Source: Cristatella mucedo (lineage: Eukaryota > Bryozoa > Phylactolaemata > Cristatellidae). From it: a DNA stretch of 64,000 bases. The stretch lies in NCBI GenBank assembly GCA_009760855.2, contig WPIO01000050.1, positions 2,358,501-2,422,500 on the forward strand, read 5' to 3'. Shown here in pieces: positions 32,789-45,344 of the stretch. Position 1 is the first letter of the stretch. Each line of letters opens with the position of its first letter. The notes below the pieces were generated by a model that did no database searches, was not told the DNA's origin, and was given only the letters and a program-made list of their open reading frames with translations. The translations under genes were made by a program, and so were the position numbers.

Positions 32789-33039
32789 GTAAAGCTTCGA
32801 GATTGTACTTGCTGTTAAATTAATCAGTCGTGAAATGTATAGCCTTCGCGATTTTTTACGTGGACCAAACTGCCTGGCCCATAGACATATAAATTAACTG
32901 TTAAAGTATATTTGTTAAGCCCCTTCAGGCAATTAAATTTAGTTCTAGGCACGTTACGTATAATGTAAGAGAAACATGTAAATGTTGTCTGTGATAAAAT
33001 TCGCGCGGTGCTAAAGTTTAAGCACAAAAAGGACAAACA

Positions 33040-33610
33040 GCTAGTATCCAGTGATTACTCTGAACAACAGATTTACTCATACTTCTTTTCAAATGACTTC
33101 GCAGCAAGGATTTCACGATGACAGCAGTCCGTGTTAACAATGACATTTTACGTGGCGATGATAACGGGAATGTTACTGCCCGATCTCCGCTAGATCTGTC
33201 AGCTGCCTTCGACGCATGGGTCACAATGTTCTACTTAAACAACTGAGAACAATGATCGCGCTGGCAGACGAGGAACTGGCGTGGTTCAAATCGTACTTGT
33301 CTGATCGTGTTCAATCCGTGTAGTGTGGGGGTCAGGTCGCATACGAGTTGGGTCACCTGTGGAGTCCCTCAAGGATCCTTCCTCAGTCCCTTGCTGTTAT
33401 CCACTTATACTCAACCTCAGGGAAATGTGACTTATGCCCATGGAGTAGGATATCAATTTTATGCTGACGATGCTCAGCTCCAGTTGTACTCAAACAGTCG
33501 TAATCTGCTGCAGTAAATATAAACTGAATGCTTACAATGCATACATTCCATCCTGGATGTCGAAAAACTTCTGAAACTAAATGACGATAAAATCGTAATT
33601 GATCGATAAT
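33040..33610 (+). mobile_element. LINE-A RT fragment, decayed
   Basis: In plus orientation this matches the RT core of the LINE-A at 45.3-48.75 kb. GVPQGSFLSPLLLSTYTQPQ is followed by GVGYQFYADDAQLQLY, with an intact YADD catalytic box. Upstream are LSDRVQSV-like and DLSAAFDAWVTMF-like pieces in other frames. The copy is truncated at both ends and frameshifted. Confidence 0.8.
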
Positions 33611-34784
33611 TTAAATGATTTGACTTATATGGAAGTCAATTCAAAGTTAAATAAAACAGTTTTGATGAAAATCTTTCTTAAGTATGGGTATCATTTCGAT
33701 CATACGTAAATATTTTTTATTCAAGAAGAGAATGTCTTCTTTCGCTTAAAGACACGAGTAAAAATGTCTCACATCGAACGCTAAGCTTCTTTTGTGGAGG
33801 GAGGCATGGAATTAAATGACAGCGGTTTTCTGCTAGACCAAGAATCTTGGCTGTAGCTATGAAACTGAAGATTTCTGGAGTTTGGATTATGTAGATACTA
33901 AAACAAAAATAAAGCGTTAATCATGGAGAGGCTAAGAAATTAGGAACGTTGTGCATTCAGATTACTATCAATAATAATATATTCGACTAGATTTAAGCTA
34001 TGCGAGGGTAATGTGCTTAATTTCAATATAATTCTTGAAAACTCTATATATTAGGTTCATTTTGACAAGATACAACAGTAGTTACGGTTAGATAAGACAT
34101 CGAATAGCTGCGACTGCACAGCTCAAGCTGGGCCAAAACCACCCGTATAAGTAATGTCTCTTTCAGGAGTGAAATTGTGCTTGAAAGTACTTACTTTGTT
34201 CAAGCCAATATGTGCACTTGAATCACGTGGCCACGTTCGTTTCGTTACCAATATTTTAAAGGGTCAAAGGCTCTTCACAAGTCATGCGAAATCATTAAGC
34301 CATCATACCATGACTGACAATGTGATCGCCTCGAATTCTCAGCAAGAAGATGTCAGAGGACTGAGTGCAGAGACGCCTTCTCTCCCCCGACGATCTTCGA
34401 GACTAGCTGAAAGACGACTCTGGTCCACAAACTATCTATGGTTTCATCAGAAATGAAGGACCAGCAGGACCTGTAAACGAGGCTGGGCATAAGGCTCTGA
34501 CAGCTGTGATGACTAAAGTTATCAGTGAGATGCCTTTCTGGTGAAGCAATATCTAGATGGTGCTGCACACGGAAGCTTCTACTGCGGTTGCCTTGCGAGC
34601 TTATAAAATAATTTTAAATAATATTGTATCCTAGATTGATTTAATTTCTTCAGTAGTACACGGATTAAGGCAATGCACTAGGAATGCAGCCACTATTTAG
34701 TCCACTTCGTTAGTGAACCCTCTTGCTCGGTCTCTGAAGTTATCCCTAAAGCGGATCTCTAGTAAGATGGACGGAGCCTCTAAA
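33611..34784. other. Mostly featureless; one weak open frame
   Basis: AT-rich DNA. The + frame at 34,154-34,456 (100 codons, with ETPSLPRRSSRLAERR near its end) is preceded by a good acceptor-like TGTCTCTTTCAG at about 34,167. It could be a terminal exon of a cellular gene or of the tandem-exon gene, but nothing else supports it and no domain is recognised. Confidence 0.3.
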
Positions 34785-34960
34785 TAAATAAATACTAGCT
34801 GTTTAAACAGCCTCTTTTTGTATAGCGACAGAAGAGCCTCGACGGCTATCACTACCGCTTGCAGTGGCGATAAAGGATCGCCCACCGCAGGAATCGAACC
34901 CACGACCTCGGGACCGAGGTCATGAAAGAAACCGCCTTACCGAGTGAGCCTCTACCAGGA
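34785..34960 (-). mobile_element. SINE-1 copy, well preserved
   Basis: This is in minus orientation. AAATAAATAAATACTAGCTG (3' tail) is followed by AACAGCCTCTTTTTGTATAG, CGACAGAAGAGCCTCGACGG, CTATCACTACCGCTTGCAGT and GGCGATAAAGGATCGCCCAC. Then GGAATCGAACCCACGACCTC is the complement of a tRNA T-arm/B-box, and AACCGCCTTACCGAGTGAGC the complement of a D-arm/A-box. This is a tRNA-derived SINE. Confidence 0.88.
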
Positions 34961-35344
34961 GTAGGACACAGGCTCACATAGAGCAGCGAGCGGAAGTTAG
35001 CTTCATCGGATCAAGTCAATGGAATCAGCAGTGACAGTTCGTAAACGGAGAGTTTTTTGTGAATGCTGCACGTGAAAATTAAGCTGGGGAAGTGCTCCAT
35101 CGTATTAGGGAATCAAATGCACCGATAGGCAGGCCCAGTACTGCCTACGGTGCTGAGTGAGTAAATATCGGTCAATTTCTCCACTAAATAGAAAACCAGC
35201 TACAATATAGCCTATTTTAAGTAAGGCGTTACTGTATAACAGTAAAACATTTCTTTTAATTTACGGTTGTCATAGAGCACTACAAATCTCCCTCTTCTAC
35301 TCCACAAAGCCCTAAAGACAAAGTGAAAGCTACGAAGTACAGTT

Positions 35345-35480
35345 TAGGCCCAGTGGTTAAGGTGCTTGCCCCCCACCAAGGTCCTGGAGAGCTCATGAGC
35401 TCGAGCCCCCTTGGCATACTGTGAAGCGCCTGATTAGCTGTTAATTTGTCTTAGGGCGCTGTAATAAGGAATTTTTTGTT
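35345..35480 (+). mobile_element. SINE-2 copy
   Basis: A tRNA-like head (CCCAGTGGTTAAGGTGCTTG, then GAGCTCATGAGCTCGAGCCC) is followed by a tail reading GTGAAGCGCCTGATTAGCTG and GTCTTAGGGCGCTGTAA. The tail resembles the LINE-B 3' end. Related copies lie at 50.8 kb (minus) and 59.2 kb (plus). Confidence 0.75.
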
Positions 35481-35599
35481 ATATTGTTAATATGGTGTTC
35501 TCTAGCCTACGACACTACTTTTGGTGGGCATACAGCAGCGAACAGACTTCAGCCCACGTGTCAAAGAGAAAGCGAGAAAAATAATCAAAATAAGAATCA

Positions 35600-35945
35600 G
35601 AAGCATTGCAGAATCGAAGGGGACGAGGAGTTTGCGATTATCGTGGCATTAGCAACTTATGGCAGATGGAAAAAAATTATCATGGTCTTCAGCTAAAGAG
35701 CTGATGTCGTTGCATACGATTTTTGGAAGTGAGTCCCACAGTCTAGGACCACCCGGACGAATGCTTCTGTTGCCAAGGGCCTACGAGCAGATGGATGAAA
35801 CAGCTAACTTATTGTTCATGGAGGAGCTACGAGCTATAGAAGGCTGTAAATGGTGCAGGAAGTTAACTAGTTATGAGGGAGGAAAGCAAATGCATCCCTT
35901 GCGCGTCAGAAAAGGAAATTTACGTAGAACCAGTTGATCAAACGC
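35600..35945 (-). mobile_element. LINE-A 3' RT fragment
   Basis: GAAGTGAGTCCCACAGTCTA, then GCTTCTGTTGCCAA and ACAGCTAACTTATTGTTCAT, match 45.59-45.69 kb. The + frame across it is antisense to the element and is not a gene. Confidence 0.7.
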
Positions 35946-36104
35946 ATGCCATTGAAGCTCTTTCAGGAATCGAGATTCGTCGTCGAACCTATAAAAATTG
36001 TTAACTAGCCTTGTAGCCACATGCATGCCACCAGGTTAGACAGTTCTAAACCTCGATTCTTAACGAAAATTTCAAAAATTGATAAGCAGTTGTCAAATAT
36101 GTTA

Positions 36105-36270
36105 GTGAGCCGCGATGGCACGTTAAGTAAATTGGCTGCATTTCAAGACCTCAGTCCATAAGTGGTTGGTTCGAATCCTGCAGTGTGCACTTCTTTACTG
36201 CCACTGAAAGCGGTGGTGATAGCCGTCAAGGTTCTTCTTTCAGTATATTTAAAAAGAGGGTTTTTAATCA
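36105..36270 (+). mobile_element. SINE-1 copy
   Basis: GTGAGCCGCGATGGCACGTT leads to GTTGGTTCGAATCCTGCAGT (B-box). Then come TTACTGCCACTGAAAGCGGT, GGTGATAGCCGTCAAGGTTC and AAAAAGAGGGTTTTT. This is the same family as 58.3 kb. Confidence 0.8.
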
Positions 36271-36439
36271 GTTAATATTGTATTTACCGTAATTACGAGC
36301 AAGCCGTGACAGTCGCCAAGTAGCATCTCATATAATGACAGCAAAGTGTCCGAGTCAAGCGTCATGCTTACGGCGTCTTATGAGTAACAATTCCATTTTA
36401 TGGTTTTTAAATGTAAGGAAATTTTCCGAAATACAGGAT

Positions 36440-37870
36440 TGAATGTCTGTGAAGCAAAACATTAACTTTATCCAATGCTGCAGCAGATTTCAATGGTATA
36501 AATGACTATCACAGCAATGATTTCTGGCACCTATCTAAGGTCTTAGAATTGTGGCTCGCAGAAACCATGAAGCGAGAAATGATTACGGCTAGGTCCTATC
36601 TCAATGGGAGACTCCAAAGTATTGAGGTGAATGGACAAAGATCGTCCGAGGTACCTTTGAAATATGGGATACCTCAGGGCTCTGGACTAGGTTCGGTTCT
36701 TTTCTAAGTTTATACTCTCCCTATTGCTTACGTGATTGCCATGCACAATCTAGGCTTTCACTTCTATGCGGATGACACAAAGTTGTACATTTGCTTTGAT
36801 CCCTCCCAGCCTTCGAGCACCTCAAATTCTCTCAACTCCCTTGCTGCATGTATTGATGATATCCGCACGGATGGCAGCAAATTTTCTAAAAGTAAACGAT
36901 GATAAAAATAGCCTACCATTTATGGGCAAACCCAGTGTGATTCAGACACGAGAAAGGCTGACGCTCAAAATTGGCTCTGCCAGCATATATCCTGTTGAAT
37001 CAGCTTGAAATCTAGGCATCATGTTCCAAAGCGACCTCTCGTTAGACGACAACACAGTCAAATCTGCCTACTTTCAGCTACATAACTTTGCTAAAATTCG
37101 GGCTTGTTTAGATAAGGATACCACGTCCAAGTTGGTCCATGAGTTCGTGACGTCCCATCTCGACTTCTGCAACTCACTGCTTACTGGCCTACCAGCATGT
37201 GCGATCAGGCGATTGCAGCTGGTGCAAAACTCGGCAGCTAGGCTTGTCTGTCGTGAGCGTCGCATCACACATTGCCACATCACACCACTTCTCGCCGACA
37301 TGCACTGGCTCTCTGTCAAGCAATGGATTGACTTCAAGGTTTTGCCGCTCACTTTTAGGTCACTTAATTCTTTGGCTCCAGCCTATCTTTCAGATCTACT
37401 CCCCCACCAGGCTAAGCATCGTACCACCTGCTTTTCAGAATACAACAGTTTACCAATACTTCGTACAAACCTCAAATCCTTTGGAGACCGTGCATGTAGT
37501 TCGTATGCTCCCAAAGCCAGAAAATCCCTCCCGACTTGCATCAGAACATCCCCTGACTTGACCACATTTAAAAAGAACTTACAAACACACCTATTTAGGA
37601 CAGCATTTAGTGGGTCCCTGTGATTCGTTCTTCACGTGCTTATGCGTGCTGACACTGTGCATGCTGCCACTAACCACATTTGCATGCTGACCCTGTGCAT
37701 GTCACCCCTAACCATGCTAATCAAATTGTTTGTTTATCAAGCATGATCTTACTCACCATTTAATTGCATTTCACTTTGCAGCAAATTTAAAGCGCCTAGA
37801 AAGAGATTGAGTTCTCTGAGGGCGCTTTATCAAGTGCATTATGATTAATATTATCATTACTATTATTACA
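36440..37870 (+). mobile_element. LINE-B copy with the best preserved RT C-terminus
   Basis: In plus orientation, RT motifs appear in order: YLNGRLQSIEVNGQRSSEVP, GIPQGSGLGSVLF and FHFYADDTKLYICFDPSQP (YADD box). The continuous frame at 37,021-37,623 then starts FQSDLSLDDNTVKSA, includes SHLDFCNSLLTGLPACAIRR, HWLSVKQWIDFKVL and LAPAYLSDLLPHQAKHRT, and ends in a TGA. The 3' UTR ends AAAGCGCCTAGAAAGAGATT, then GAGTTCTCTGAGGGCGCTTT and an ATTATTATT-like tail at about 37,870. The upstream part has stops and frameshifts, so the copy is dead. It is the reference for the tail fragments elsewhere. Confidence 0.88.
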
Positions 37871-38219
37871 CCAAATCCACGTTAAATAATACCTAAATTG
37901 TCCTGTCAGCCTTTCTCTTAGAGGAAGTTGTAAAAGTGATATTTATAGCACAACTGTTCTGTTTTGGGCGAAGAAAACCTAGTCCATATCCCAGTGCTTT
38001 ACAACTCAGTGCTAGGAAGCCGATAACAAGGGTCAATAAAAATCGTGGTTTACGCTTGTAATACGTGCAAAGCATACGAGTCTAATTGTGAGACGACCGT
38101 ACAAGATACCGCAAGCCGATGCTCTCGGCCGGCGGTCAGTAGGAATACTAATTAGTAGCATTTTCTGAATCAAGCTCAGGATAGCATCCCCAGCGTACCT
38201 GCATAGATGGAGACAGGGC

Positions 38220-38416
<197 letters not shown>

Positions 38417-38484
<68 letters not shown>

Positions 38485-38570
38485 AGGGAGAGAGAGAGAG
38501 TGAGAGAATGAGAGATAGAGTGAGAAAAAAAGTGTGTGAGAGAGAGAGAGGGAGAAAGATAAAGAGAAAG
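38417..38570. repeat. (GA)n microsatellite, second part, with degenerate purine-rich end
   Basis: Pure GA to about 38,479, then interrupted GA, GGGA and GAAA purine-rich text to about 38,570. Confidence 0.9.
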
Positions 38571-39741
<1,171 letters not shown>

Positions 39742-40243
39742 AGAAACTGAGAGAGGGAGAGAGAGAGGTAGAAAGAAAGAAAAGTAGATTAATATATAGA
39801 TAGGTAGAGAAGATAGTGAGAGGCAGGGACGTAAGTAAATACGTTCTCACACTTTAGGAAAAACGATTCCAGCATTTGGTGATGCCAAGGAAATTTGTCG
39901 AAATTTTAATAAAAGAAGGTAGGAATTTTTAAGCGTAATGGACTCTAATCGTCCGATGCTAATAATGCAGCTTTCAAGCTTTGCTATCTTTGTATGGGTG
40001 TAGTTTATTTTATTGAATTTGCAGTTCAATTTCCAGATGTTACATCAATAGGCAGTTCTTCCGTTTCATGCAAGCAGATGATAGCAAGATAACAAGCTCC
40101 TCCATCCTCGCTATAAAAATAGGGCTCTTCAATCATTTAACCTTTACTCTCCGGCTTCACTATCATTACTGCCTGTCGTAACCGTCAAACGAAAGATGGC
40201 CTAAACTGGTGACCACACAAGGTCAGCCGTCAAGGTCAGCTGA

Positions 40244-40443
40244 GTGATCCGAAAGTTAATGCATGTGTTTCGTTCGTTAAAATCAAAGGTAAATTCACCG
40301 ATTCGTAGATTCAGGGACAAGCTATCGTCGCAGCAAACCGAGTTCAACAATGCTCTTGCAATGCTAGAGCGACTTATTGCCAAAAGGCTGCCAATGAGAC
40401 TCCATAAAGCACACATGCCAAGATTCGAACGAAACACATGCTA
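40244..40443 (+). CDS. Basic, helix-prone open frame inside an inverted repeat; doubtful
   Basis: The 66-codon frame (VIRKLMHVFRSLKSKVNSPI, RRFRDKLSSQQTEFNNALAM, LERLIAKRLPMRL, ending RFERNTC) looks protein-like and helical. A TGA lies just upstream, so a spliced start would be needed. Acceptor-like AAG/CAG sites nearby lack a close pyrimidine tract. It could serve as a phase-0 terminal exon after exon C of unit 5, but that is only phase compatibility. The frame lies mostly between two exact 16-bp inverted repeats, which suggests that a small mobile element is just as likely. Confidence 0.2.
40261..40441. repeat. 181-bp segment with exact 16-bp terminal inverted repeats
   Basis: GCATGTGTTTCGTTCG at 40,261-40,276 and its exact reverse complement CGAACGAAACACATGC at 40,426-40,441 flank 149 bases. 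The outer flanks do not show a clear target-site duplication. Confidence 0.7.
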
Positions 40444-42234
40444 GGTACTTCTGCTGTGTGCGTACAAATGCATTTACATTTTTCTTATTGCTGCACTTTG
40501 GATGTCGTCTAAGGCAAGGACATGGACCAAGTAGATTCCCAAGCTGTAACCGTACATTCAATCACAATTCGTTATATTTTTTCTTACTACGACTGCACCT
40601 CATTGTACATGAAGGCTCTGTCATATTCTTTACTGTAAATTTACTTACAGTTATGGGAATGTTAACCGGTCGATTGATTGATGTGAATGCAGTCTTGATC
40701 ATATTTGCTTAAAAGTTATAGCTCGTTTCTCTTCTTGTTTCTCTATCTGTATTGTCAAATCTTTTTTGAGCTTAAAAAACAAGAATGCATTACAAAAAAT
40801 GCAACGGTCTTTAGCAGATGTGATTTTAAAGACCAGTTGTTTGTATTTTCAAGCAACGATCAATATAAAGTTTTACTGTTTCATATTTAAGAGGCAGCTA
40901 TTATCTTCTATATTATAAACAACTTATGCACAGTCTACTTATATTAATTTTAGTAATAGTAAGTCAATAACATTAACGTTACTCTAAACTGCTGATTTTT
41001 ACTAATACTTAGCTGAACCGTTTTCCTGTTTAAAGTATGTCATTAAAATAATAACATGATATCATAGTTATAGGAAGACAGTACATGCAAACCCAGAGTA
41101 ATCACACTCAAAAATGTGACTGAGAAACCAAAATCGAATCTTATTTCGGATCCCTTGGTCTCTAGATGTCTCACGTTATCAGCTGAACACATTCCGACAA
41201 CAAACGCTTTAACAGAAATCGTCTCTTTAAGTGCACAGAAAGGGTGTGCATCTTGAATCTTTGAGCAGTGCTCTATACAGGTTCACTCGAATAAATTCGT
41301 TCTGCTGAATGGAGAATATATCGAGTTTCTTATGCAGCTAATTTATAACACTGTCTTTTCAACTCTAGAATTGATGGTTAGGTACTGAAAACGGATCCAG
41401 CCGCATTAATAATCGTTGGGAAAAGCGTTTCTTGCCAAGGATTTCTGAGTAAGTTATCGCACGTGGTTGAAACGAATCATGTTTTTGTAGACGCATAGCC
41501 TCTACTTCATTTATCAATGTGGAAATATAGTGACAGAGTACAGAATTTAACCACTACTAGTATTTTTACACCAAAAACATTTCCTCGATTTCTGAGTAGT
41601 TAGCAATAGCTTTTGGAGCTCGGCGGAAAGGCTTATGAAGTTCCTACTTGAAAAATGCCTTCATTTAAGCCAGAAAGATACAAGTAATAGTAATCAGGAT
41701 AAATGCTTTATCTAGCATCCTAAAACAATTTAATCTCTCGTTGACCGTTTAGAAACTTTCTGCAAAAAATGAACGGCATTGTTTTGTGAAATTAACAAAA
41801 CTGAGCATGCACAGAAAAAGTATCGTGGTTTCACGATCTTGTTTGGGCAAACCTCGACAATTAATACCCCCAGTTAACCAGACCTTCGGAAAGTAGCATG
41901 CACTTAACCAAGGATAGCTTCGGGGTCTGTCCATTTCCCTCTTGTGTGCGGCATCGTATTATCCTAAGAGGTATATTACAGAAAGTATGCTCAACGAAAT
42001 TCACTCGGAAGGCTTTTCTTGGACACCAGAAGTAACAAGTGCTGGTTTAAACTGCATAAGCATCGGAATCTGTAGCCTGAGAATGAAAGGACCTACAAAT
42101 AGGCGATGGAATCTTGAAACATTTGATCTGATTAGCTGGGAGCCAGTGCAGGTCAGCTTCAAGTGGCGTGATGTGGCAACTGCGACTCTCAACAAAAGAC
42201 AAGCCTAGCCTCGATATTTTGCACCAATGCTATC
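40444..42234. other. No gene seen
   Basis: AT-rich DNA. Small open frames at 40,458-40,890 and 41,749-41,934 lack domains, copies or splice support. At about 42,075-42,215 a decayed piece resembles the antisense LINE-B RT region (GGGAGCCAGTGCAGGTCAGC, GTGATGTGGCAACTGCGA) and probably belongs to an older LINE-B fragment. Confidence 0.4.
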
Positions 42235-44950
42235 ATAATATTAATATTAACACACTTGATAAAGCTACCTCAGAGAACTCAATCTATTTCTAGGTGCTTT
42301 ACATTTTCTGCAAAGAGAAACACGATCGAATGGTGAGTTATCATGTTATCAATGTTATCATGCTGGATAAACAACATGGATAATATGGTTAGGGGTGATA
42401 TGCACAGTGTCAGCATGAAAGTGTGGTTAGTGGCAGCATGCCCAGTGTCAGCACACATAACACACATAAGGGACGAATCACAGGGACCCAATAAATGAAT
42501 TCCTAAATAGGTGCGTTTTAAGTTCTTTTAAAATGTGGCAAAGTCGGGGGATGTTGCGAAGCAAGTCGATAGTGAGTTCGGCGTTTGGAATTATACAGAC
42601 TAAATGCATGGTCTCCAAATGATTTGAGGTTGTATGAGGTATTGCTTCAATGTTAGATTCCAAAAAGCTGGCACTACGATGCTTGGCTTGGTGGCAGAGT
42701 AGATCAGAGAGATAGGTTGAAACCAAAGACTCAAGTGACCTAGAAGTGAACAACACAAACTTGAAGTGGATCCTTTGCTTGACTGGTTGCCAGCGCAGGT
42801 CCGTGAGAAGTGGTGAGATGTATCAGCTGTGACGCTCAATACAGTGAAGCCTAACTGCAGAGCTTTGCATCAGCTGTAAGCTCCTGATTGGTTATACCGG
42901 TAGGCCATCAAGCAGAGAGCTGCAGAAGTCAAGACGGAATGTCACAAACGCATGGACCAGCGTAGATATGATACACCTACGCAAACAAGCCCTGATTTTA
43001 GCAATGTTATGCAGCTGAAAGTTGGCAGACTTAACTGTGGAGCTGACACGGTCGTCTAATGAAAGGTCACTTTGGAAAATGACGTATAAATCTTGTGCAG
43101 ATTCAACAGGAGAAATGCTGACAGAGCCAATTTGAGAGTTACCTTTTCCAATTTCCGAATCACACTTGGTTTTCACATAAAAAGTATAATAGTTTATCAT
43201 CATTTAATTTACACAAGTTTACTAGTTGTAGTAATTTACATTTTAGTTCAGCTGCTCTGCCACGACTAGTTCCAGTATCTTTGATAGGAATGGTAGAAGG
43301 GAGGCTGGGCGGTAGTTGCTCAAGTTCTCTTCGTCTAGTGTCGCTTTCTTGAGAAGTGGTCTGACTACAGCTTTTCTGAAAGGTGCTCGGAAATTATCTG
43401 AGACACATAATTGATGTTAGTTATGCAAGGCAGCAGCAGATCGGTGCAACGTAGGAGCAGGGCAGTGGGAATAGGGTCCAAATGACTTGTTGTCTTCCTT
43501 GATTGGATTTTAAACTTTCGGACGAGATCAATAGTGACCCGGTTAAATGTAGACGTTGAGGTGCAGCCCGGAATCGAGGGATACCATTCAATGGAGGATG
43601 CTGCTATAACAGAGATGGACTACCTGATCTTGTTTATCTTCTGGAAAAAGAATCGAGAGAAGCGATCGGCTAAACCATTGCAAGAATCATCAGGTACGTA
43701 CCTAATCTGGGAGCGGTATTGATGGTTGATCGTCGACATCTGCATATTTGGATTGTGCATGTGTCATTCAACAATGTTTGTATAGAAGCCAGACTTGGTC
43801 TTTGCTACGGTCGATCGGTATGACCTACAGTTGTCCTCGTTTGCCTGTCGATGGAAAGTCAGTCCTGATCTTTTGCATGCTTTTTCAAGCTCGGGCTAAG
43901 TAGACCTAGCTAGTTTAATGTCTGTGTAAACCATTGTGTGCCATCTGGGCGATGGCACACAATGCGCTCAGTCAGCTGTGCAAAGTCGTCGAGTGTATCA
44001 GCTAGTGGCGTGTTGTAGCTATCTACCAACGACGGCAGAGCAGAGAGGGGACTGAGCAGCAGAATAAGGCAGATATTCTCGCACGGACAGCATCGATGTC
44101 AAGGGTCTCGAGTTTTCGCGATTCAAATGCGATTGTAGAGAAGGAAGAGAAAGAATCGCACACGTTGTTGGCTGAATTAGATCTGCACGTGGTCAGGTAA
44201 GCAAGATTTGGAAATAATTGGTGATGACAAAGTGCATTTGCTCGAGGAAATATGGTTGACTGTGCGATCCTTGACGTGAGTAGGGCCATGCATATGACCC
44301 ACAAGAGACGATGGGTGATTCAGTGAAAGAAATTCAGTGCTGTAGGCGTCACGTAAGTGATCAAATATTGAAATCACCTATAATGACGAAGAATCAATTT
44401 ACTGCACGCAGATATGAAATGAGACCGAAGAAATATGAGATAAATAATCATTGTGTACCTGTTGGACGATAGACTACTGCCACCGTCGGTAGCTTGTTTT
44501 CGAGTGAAATCAATACGACCGATTTCAAAGACTGCTCCGAGAGTACTGTAAATGCCTTGAAGTTGAATTTCGAGCGCACGTTAAGAGAAAATCTACCTCT
44601 AGTTTAGATTGATCTTGAGGTGTGATAGAATGAAAAACTGTTGTATAGCAGTTGCTCTGGTGGCAGCTATTCTTTCGCATTCTCACTGAGACACAAGAAT
44701 GGAAGTGGGTGGTGAAACAGACTCAATCTTCATTCCCTCAGCAGGTACATATACGAGCTGGTTGACTCACTGCAGATGGGGAATGCATCTGTGGGTGCCA
44801 CACCCATACATCTAAGGCCGGAAGCCGTACCGATACAAATTCCCAACCTGCTGTAGGTGATGCATACATTAGTGTCCCAAGCTGCTCCACTAATTGCAAT
44901 AGAAGAACCAGCTTGCTCACACAAAAAATTCGGGTAGAGTCTTTAATTGT
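42235..44950 (-). mobile_element. LINE-B, long decayed copy (endonuclease to 3' tail)
   Basis: This copy is in minus orientation. The tail at 42,235-42,330 (ATTAATATTAAC, then CAGAGAACTCAATCTATTTC) is followed by the 3' UTR and RT frames at 42,478-42,839 and 42,892-43,203 (FQSDLSLDDRVSSTVKSANF, FRLDFCSSLLDGLP). RT N-terminal sequence follows at 43.25-43.4 kb, then endonuclease-region sequence to about 44.9 kb with no intact frame. It is the longest LINE-B in the window and abuts the LINE-A at 45,310. Positive-strand ORFs across it are antisense shadows. Confidence 0.8.
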
Positions 44951-45344
44951 TGGGCAGTTTAAAGTAGTCTCCTGTTTAATGTGAAGCTTGAACCTGAAAA
45001 GTTTGTGCACACTAGCTAGTGGGTGTGTACTAACCGGAACTCACAAAATGCCTCATGGTTTGATCGGAATATCCAAAGAAACAGCTTATACTAAGGACCG
45101 ACATTGCTCAGCTCCTTAGTCTAATCAAGCAAAAGCTTGGATGGATGTAGGAATCTGTTGGAAGTGGTTCAAAAGGAGGTGTTTTTTCGGTAGAGAAAAA
45201 ACGAAATGTACAAGCTGGAAACAGCTATGTGGCATATAAATAATCGCAGCTCTGAAAAAATGATACAAATATTTGTATCTCAAGGATGTTCTTGACTTTT
45301 AAGAACTTAAATGTCAGTGTATCTCCATCCGTAACTCCACAAAG

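Larger units (their letters stand above)
17650..33000 (+). repeat. Tandem array of five A-B-C exon units
   Basis: Five head-to-tail units start at about 17.65, 20.64, 23.92, 27.28 and 30.61 kb, and the last is shortened. The spacing from exon B to exon B is 3,015, 3,277, 3,379 and 3,336 bp. Shared blocks in each unit include GTGGCTTAGTTAG-like starts, CACTTGTCAACTAC, GAGATTTAGTTCTCATA, the GAATGTCGTGAGCTACATCA block, exons A, B and C, GCTAAGGCA.GACAGCACTAT, a CA-rich stretch before exon C, and AATGCAATGCACAGT after it. Introns are as recognisable as the exons. Units 2, 3 and 4 are the most alike; 1 and 5, at the edges, are more diverged. Confidence 0.9.

Noticed and set aside
17650-33000. CRISPR-like or satellite array
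   Set aside because: The repeat unit is 3 kb with spliced exons, not short repeats with unique spacers or a uniform satellite.
36766-37008. + frame as independent gene upstream of the LINE-B RT end
   Set aside because: It covers the YADD region of the same LINE-B in a shifted frame.
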